From positions 62,001 through 126,000 of the forward strand of contig LGRX02034248.1 of the NCBI GenBank assembly GCA_001247695.2: 64,000 nucleotides of DNA, in the 5' to 3' direction. Positions 62,393 through 64,000 of the stretch are shown in pieces. The notes beneath the pieces are model-generated. The model ran no database searches and was not told the origin of the DNA. It saw only the letters and a program-made list of their open reading frames with translations. Source of the stretch: Cymbomonas tetramitiformis. Lineage: Eukaryota > Chlorophyta > Pyramimonadophyceae > Pyramimonadales > Pyramimonadaceae. Both the position numbers and the translations under genes were made by a program. Numbering within the stretch: the stretch's first letter is position 1; every line of letters begins with the position of its first letter.

Positions 62393-62676
62393 TTTAGGTC
62401 AGCATGCACGGTATACGTTTATGGATGTGCATATTCGGATGCTTAAATTCCCAGAAAACAAGTTGCAACTGAGATGGGTACTAGCATATGATACACAAAT
62501 ATATATCATCATACAAATTTAATCTATATACACCAAATAATTGTCTAGGATGTCTAGGAGCACATAAATAAGGGTAAGTGTCGGTGTATTAAGCTAGCAG
62601 AATAATACATTAGTGTAAGTATCTAATGTGAACTTGCAAATATAAAATAAAGACTGTACACAAGCGTATCTGTTTC

Positions 62677-63076
62677 CTAACGGCAGTTGCACCACTTTCC
62701 ATCATCATCATTCTCGGGAGAGGCATCGGCGCCGATCAACTCGGGAATATAGTCCGTGGGAACCGGCATTGTCACTGGGGTTCCTATGTGAGCGACGCCT
62801 TGCTCGTCGGAGTATACATGCTCATCCAACAACCTGTCGGAACTTGAACCGAAGGGCAAGGTCGTTTCGAAACACACATCGAAAATACCCCAACGTGCAT
62901 TTGTTGCCTTCCGCATTCCTGCACATATAACATTCATTGTAGTTCCTCCACAACATTCGAACAGTCATACCATGAGGAAGATAGTCAAAATTCCTCATTC
63001 TCATTCTGGGGGCAGTAGGGCATGTTGCATACATGCCAAGAACATAGGCAACAATACATTCTCGCTTGGATGGCAT
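62677..63076 (-). CDS. Small ORF gene, paralogue 1 (MPSKR family)
   Basis: From ATG at 63076 the 84-codon frame reads MPSKRECIVAYVLGMY, PHGMTVRMLWRNYNECYMC, CTLGYFRCVF and FKFRQ before a stop at 62822. A GTTGTT donor-like site at the FRQ codon and an overlapping frame (62677-62937: VYSDEQGVAHIGTPVTMPVP, acidic end, CNC) suggest a second exon. It is clearly related to 63386-63625. The C-x-L-x2-F-x2-VFR block recalls an exon type found in some transposon-derived proteins, but I cannot name the family. Confidence 0.4.
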
Positions 63077-63385
63077 GGTTGGATGAGGTGGCAGGTGAAG
63101 AAAGTAAAGTGCCAAGCTGAAAAGTGAGTTGTGAGGACAAGGTAGGTGCTTAAATATCTCAGTCGTGTGGCCGTCGTGATTTCAGTTGGCCTATCAAATG
63201 ACCTCTTTCAGGTGGGTCGGATCGAAGGCCCGCATGTCACAAACATAGCATGTCACAACATTGGAAATGTGAAACGTCGATAATAATTTCATTCAAAATA
63301 TGTTCGAATACAATCATATTTAACGGTGTTCCAACGATAAGTCAATTTGCTCAATGACAAAGCTATATGCTGTCGCTATATAGCA
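63077..63385. other. Spacer between the paralogues
   Basis: This is presumably the promoter of paralogue 1 (minus strand) and 3' sequence of paralogue 2. No motif is certain. Confidence 0.35.
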
Positions 63386-63625
63386 TCAATTCATCCGACG
63401 GAACTTGACCCAAGAGCTAAGCTCCTCTCTGAACACACGACAAAAAAGGCTGAGTGAGCATTCCATGCCTTCGCCGTCGACGCATTGTGTATTGTAGTTC
63501 TCCCACAACTTTTGGATAGTCATACCCGGCGGAAGAAGAACTGTACTGCTGCATGGGTAAGACTCCCCGTGATTTTTGGCAAACTGGTCGATGTATGTGA
63601 AAACAGACTGCCGCTTGGATGGCAT
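63386..63625 (-). CDS. Small ORF gene, paralogue 2 (MPSKR family), 79 aa
   Basis: From ATG at 63625: MPSKRQSVFTYIDQF, PPGMTIQKLWENYNTQC, CSLSLFCRVF and WVKFRRMN, then stop. The shared pattern with paralogue 1 is MPSKR, P-x-GMT-x3-LW-x-NYN, C-x-L-x2-F-x2-VFR and KFR, over the same length and spacing. Function unknown. Confidence 0.4.
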   Translation of the reverse strand: MPSKRQSVFTYIDQFAKNHGESYPCSSTVLLPPGMTIQKLWENYNTQCVDGEGMECSLSLFCRVFREELSSWVKFRRMN

Positions 63626-64000
63626 GACTATGGTAGAAGTAGAAGCAGGTGCGTCGCTGACGGGAAAAAGGGACAAATGAGTAGTTTAGGCAAGAAATAG
63701 AGCTTATGATCTTGGAAAGTCTTGGACCTGTCGAATTATTAGCCTATCAGATACCCGGTACTAGTCCGCTCGGATCGAAGGACCTACAAGTACATATCTA
63801 CTATTATTTTGCGACGAAGGCGTGTCTGCGAAGTCCATGATTATCCTGTCTGCATTGCCAATCATTCTATGAAAGCAACCTCTGAAGTATGATTTTCGGG
63901 CACCTTAACTTGCAGATGCACATCATCAACCGACCAAACGGAGTGAGACGGTAAAATGGATAAGAATATACAAAATCTGGAGCGTGTAAGTTGGAGTATA
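63626..64000. other. Right edge of window
   Basis: Presumed upstream region of paralogue 2. GTCCGCTCGGATCGAAGGACC near 63765 resembles GGGTCGGATCGAAGGCCC near 63214, so the upstream regions of the two paralogues are also related. Confidence 0.4.

Larger units (their letters stand above)
60160..62530 (-). repeat. ~1.1-kb tandem duplication carrying a small gene
   Basis: Two near-identical units are offset by 1,096 bp (compare AAATTTATTCAAAATAC at 60286 and 61382). A third partial copy of the unit start lies at about 62393-62530, and the outermost copy of the first-exon region is at about 60150-60290. Each full unit holds one two-exon gene on the minus strand. Confidence 0.9.

Overview
This is eukaryotic nuclear DNA dominated by transposable elements. 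GT-AG spliceosomal introns, plant/alga-type CACTA, Ty3/gypsy and Ty1/copia elements, MITEs and long intergenic spacers all point that way, and nothing looks bacterial. A large, repeat-rich algal or streptophyte genome fits best. A gypsy element carrying a cytosine methyltransferase recalls elements I remember being reported from the charophyte Klebsormidium and from Symbiodinium. The species cannot be fixed from the sequence.

Layout. 1-4377: repeat remnants and a weak candidate host gene. 4383-20519: a complete 16.1-kb Ty3/gypsy retrotransposon on the minus strand, with 1.3-kb LTRs, a 5-bp target duplication (CAGTG), gag, protease, RT, RNase H, a Dam-like N6-adenine methyltransferase domain, integrase, a chromodomain and a C5-cytosine-methyltransferase-like domain. 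Each LTR also contains a long acidic ORF or its remains. A 990-bp TIR element is nested in the cytosine-methyltransferase domain. 20525-24240: unassigned exon-like ORFs and simple-sequence satellites. 24240-28222: a broken second gypsy element (plus strand) split by a 1.8-kb insertion. 28400-35690: a CACTA/En-Spm-type transposon gene with about 12 exons, whose introns and flanks are full of CTAAC/GTTAG motifs. 35700-36791: 3' relic of a gag-only LTR element. 36784-39030: an unknown ORF, fold-back repeats, a 243-bp hAT-like MITE and an LTR-like repeat. 39721-44275: the one clear host gene, an 8-exon amidohydrolase of 464 residues (minus strand). 45464-47871: a complete 2.4-kb gag-only LTR retrotransposon. 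47877-51200: spacer with palindromes and a TIR pair. 51218-58015: a copia element (minus strand) with hydrophobic segments between gag and protease. 58006-58500: dense CTAAC/GTTAG array. 58500-64000: spacer, a tRNA-like sequence, a tandem duplication of a small two-exon gene with CxxC motifs, and two small paralogous genes.

How it works together. The large gypsy element has everything expected for reverse transcription and integration plus two DNA-modification domains of different chemistry and a chromatin-reading chromodomain, which suggests a retrotransposon that could influence the methylation of itself or its target. This copy is dead: I see two frameshifts and two in-frame stops in pol, a frameshift and a stop in gag, and the nested insertion. 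Its LTRs differ by only a handful of changes, so it inserted recently. The gag-only element at 45.5 kb presumably borrows pol functions from a relative.
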